Source: Chloroflexota bacterium (GTDB lineage: Bacteria; Chloroflexota; Anaerolineae; Caldilineales; Caldilineaceae). Taken from it: DNA of 6,935 bases. The notes under the pieces were generated by a model that worked only from the letters and a program-made list of their open reading frames with translations, was not told the DNA's origin and searched no databases. Position 1 is the first letter of the stretch. Every line of letters starts with the position of its first letter. This document shows, in pieces, positions 4,833-6,935 of this stretch. Location: contig QEUW01000397.1 in assembly GCA_003577005.1 (NCBI GenBank), forward strand, positions 1 to 6,935. The letters run 5' to 3'. A program made the position numbers and the translations under genes.

Positions 4833-6935
4833 CTACTCCAGCCGCAATGAGCCGGTGACGGTGAGGCGCCCGCTGCCGCTGTCGTTGCTCCATTCGGCGC
4901 TGCACGTCATGTCGAAGACGCCGTTCTCGTTGCGCACGCCCCGCACGCCGGTGGGGTCGTTGCAGAGGAGGGTCGTGTTTTCGTCAGCCTCGATGGGAAC
5001 TACAAACTCGCTCGGGTAGTAGGTGGTCCTGCCGCTCTTGTGAAGCCGGATGATCGAGCCGACCCATGTTCCATCTTGCTCGCCCGGTTCATCACCGTAG
5101 TAAACGCTGCCCTTGATCTGTGTGCCATCCTGGGTGAACTCGCCGGAGCCGCTCTCGGTCCACTCGATGACATAGCCCAGTTCACCCGTGTTGACCTCGC
5201 GCCCCTCGGCGTAGACCGAGCCGCTGTGCGTATAGCTTGAGCCGGCGTCCCAGTACTCATTCTCCTCTTCGACATAGCGGAGTCGCACGTTGACCACGGT
5301 CGTTCGTTCATAGTCGCCGCGCGCACCGCTTGGCATTGTAGTTTGCCCGGCATCGCGGACCGTGAACGTTCCGGTCAGCAGCCCGCCGCAGTCGGGCGAG
5401 ACGCGTACACTGCCCATGTCGGTCTTCACCACGTGCTCCCGATCTTGCCATTCGCTGTTGGCCAGCACGATGATCAGTTCCTCCAGGTTTTGATTGGGTT
5501 CATCGCGGCAGAAAATTTCATAGCTGCGGTCGCTCCAATCTTGGGGCGCACGCCAAGTCCCATCGATTTTCATAATGGCCCACAGGGCGCCGGTCGGGTC
5601 ACCCGCCCCAGCAATCGGGTTGAAGACGGTGATCCGCTTGAGCGACCTGTTCGGAAAAGTGAAACGGAAATAATAGGATGTCAGATGCGGGATGTCGATG
5701 ACAAATTCCTCAATCCCAGCCTCGTTCATCTCAAAGTCTTCGATGGTCTCCGGGCCGATGGCGAGATCGTCGTTGCGTTTGTAATAGTCAACCGGTTCGC
5801 GGTTCCAGTTGTCAACGGCAAATTTGGGCCACATCTCCTGAAAGCCGTTGTAAAGCTGCTCGTTGATCACCGCCAGGCTGTCGGGGTTGGTAGCGGCCTC
5901 CCAGACGCTGGGCAGGGTGGATGGATCGTCGATCCAATAAAAGAGCAGATAGGCCCCGAACTCATGGCCATCATCTACCGTCTCCAGCGGATAAAGGGTG
6001 CGGTAGAGAAAATCGCCGGCCTTGGCGTGTTCCTGGTGCCGGGCCGGGTAGTCAGGGTCCTCGTTGGCCGCCGGGTACACGTAGTGCATGGCGTATTGCG
6101 CCGAGGCATGCATCAACCATCTGTATTCGGTGATCGAGTCGATGGGATAACTGTATTGGATAATATACATGAGGGCGCGGGCAATGTATGGGAAAGAAGC
6201 ATCGGCCCTCATGACCGCAAACCCAGAGGAGCCGTCACAACAAGTGAAAGGTTGCGTATAGCTGCGGCGTACATTGGTAAGATAGATGTCGATGCGGCTG
6301 TCGCCACCGCCCGTGTGGCACGTGGCGCCGCAGTCGGGCAGCGGCTCACGCATCAACTCGGTCAGCGCCGGCCAGACCTTCTGGTCGATGGCGCGGGCGA
6401 TGGCGATGGCCCGCGCCCCATGGCTGGCCGTCGCGGTGCGATACCAGACCTTCACCTTACCATTGGCCGTGGCGACGGTATCCCACTCCTGGTGAGTCTC
6501 CTCGATCCCAGCGGCGTTTGCCTCCTGTTGGGCAAACCAACTGCCGGGTGCGGACGGCGGCAGCAGGTAGGGCTGCAATTGCGCCTGGGTTGCTGGCGTG
6601 AGCGTGGCGAATTTTGCCACCACTTCGGCCAGAACCGTCGAACCATCCAACCCGGCATCGTTGCCCAGGTAGCGGGCTGGCAGCGCCGGGTCGCCCACCA
6701 CGGCCTGCACCTGGTGGATCAGCCCTTGCTCGTCGGTGAGCTGGCCCGCCAGTACCGCCTGGTTGATCAACTGGATGCTGCTCTGTTGCGGCGTCTCGAC
6801 CGGCTGGCCGGCGCCCCCTGCTGCAACAAGGGGGAGGAAAAGCGGCGCTGCGCTTGGTTGTTGGGCATAGAGCGGTGGGGACCACCACAGATAGAAACCC
6901 AAGAATAAAAGGAGGAACCCGCAGCACAAATAAGT
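4833..6935 (-). CDS. Large exported protein related in layout to secreted metallopeptidases, active site apparently lost (N-terminus cut by window edge)
   Basis: At least 700 residues; the frame stays open through the right edge, so the TTG at 6929 is probably internal to the signal peptide. Numbering here counts from that TTG. A hydrophobic core (4-18) and LYA-QQ (about 20-24) look like a signal peptide with its cleavage site, followed by a PLFLPLV segment (29-35). Residues about 50-125 form an Ala/Gln/Leu-rich helical, prodomain-like region. Residues about 158-335 resemble the catalytic region of secreted zinc peptidase-like proteins: a D-x-R-I-D-I-Y-L motif (210-217), a helix ending IIQYSYP, then YRWLMHASAQYAMHYVYP (269-286). 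However, the expected HExxH position reads RALMY (251-255), and an acidic ligand in the following helix is replaced around H274. Residues about 395-500 and 515-698 are beta-rich and probably adhesive or accessory. Ten cysteines follow the signal region, consistent with disulfides outside the cell. Family membership is inferred from layout, not from a database match. Confidence 0.85.
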   Translation of the reverse strand, partial: TYLCCGFLLLFLGFYLWWSPPLYAQQPSAAPLFLPLVAAGGAGQPVETPQQSSIQLINQAVLAGQLTDEQGLIHQVQAVVGDPALPARYLGNDAGLDGSTVLAEVVAKFATLTPATQAQLQPYLLPPSAPGSWFAQQEANAAGIEETHQEWDTVATANGKVKVWYRTATASHGARAIAIARAIDQKVWPALTELMREPLPDCGATCHTGGGDSRIDIYLTNVRRSYTQPFTCCDGSSGFAVMRADASFPYIARALMYIIQYSYPIDSITEYRWLMHASAQYAMHYVYPAANEDPDYPARHQEHAKAGDFLYRTLYPLETVDDGHEFGAYLLFYWIDDPSTLPSVWEAATNPDSLAVINEQLYNGFQEMWPKFAVDNWNREPVDYYKRNDDLAIGPETIEDFEMNEAGIEEFVIDIPHLTSYYFRFTFPNRSLKRITVFNPIAGAGDPTGALWAIMKIDGTWRAPQDWSDRSYEIFCRDEPNQNLEELIIVLANSEWQDREHVVKTDMGSVRVSPDCGGLLTGTFTVRDAGQTTMPSGARGDYERTTVVNVRLRYVEEENEYWDAGSSYTHSGSVYAEGREVNTGELGYVIEWTESGSGEFTQDGTQIKGSVYYGDEPGEQDGTWVGSIIRLHKSGRTTYYPSEFVVPIEADENTTLLCNDPTGVRGVRNENGVFDMTCSAEWSNDSGSGRLTVTGSLRLE

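Noticed and set aside
5343..6908. Long + strand open frame (521 residues) opposite the exported protein gene
   Set aside because: The - strand frame has a signal peptide, structured motifs and balanced composition through its whole length; the + frame has none of these and ends near the signal peptide region, as expected for a shadow in GC-rich DNA.

Overview
The window looks like bacterial chromosome from a moderately GC-rich organism, most likely a member of the Chloroflexota (Anaerolineae/Caldilinea-like). This is an inference. It rests on a secreted protein carrying a short 'LFLPLV' segment just after its signal peptide, a feature I associate with Chloroflexota exported proteins, and on the general look of the transporter genes. 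No rRNA, tRNA, CRISPR array, transposase or phage gene is visible.

Positions 1-4212 hold most of an Opp/Dpp-type (peptide/nickel family) ABC importer operon on the + strand. It runs: the C-terminal part of a DppB/OppB-type permease (cut by the left edge), a DppC/OppC-type permease with a long extracytoplasmic insertion, a 151-bp spacer full of direct and inverted repeats, then the two ATPases OppD and OppF, which are separated by only 10 bp. A perfect 2 x 16-bp GC-rich palindrome followed by TTTT lies about 50 bp after oppF and is a convincing terminator for the unit. The substrate-binding protein is not in the window and probably lies upstream. Together these genes would encode the two membrane subunits and two ATP-hydrolysing subunits of one importer. 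The substrate cannot be read from the sequence.

Positions 4213-4488 are intergenic, with no convincing gene. An orphan four-helix small membrane protein (4489-4827, +) follows. Its stop is only 5 bp from the stop of a convergent gene on the - strand (4833 to the right edge, N-terminus cut by the edge). That gene encodes a large exported protein. Its layout resembles secreted zinc metallopeptidase-like proteins, but the place where HExxH would be expected reads RALMY. It may therefore be a catalytically dead relative.

The window is mainly an ordinary transporter operon. The two items most worth a second look are the putative pseudo-peptidase and the repeat-rich spacer that splits the permease genes from the ATPase genes. 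I did not find evidence for a new multi-gene system.
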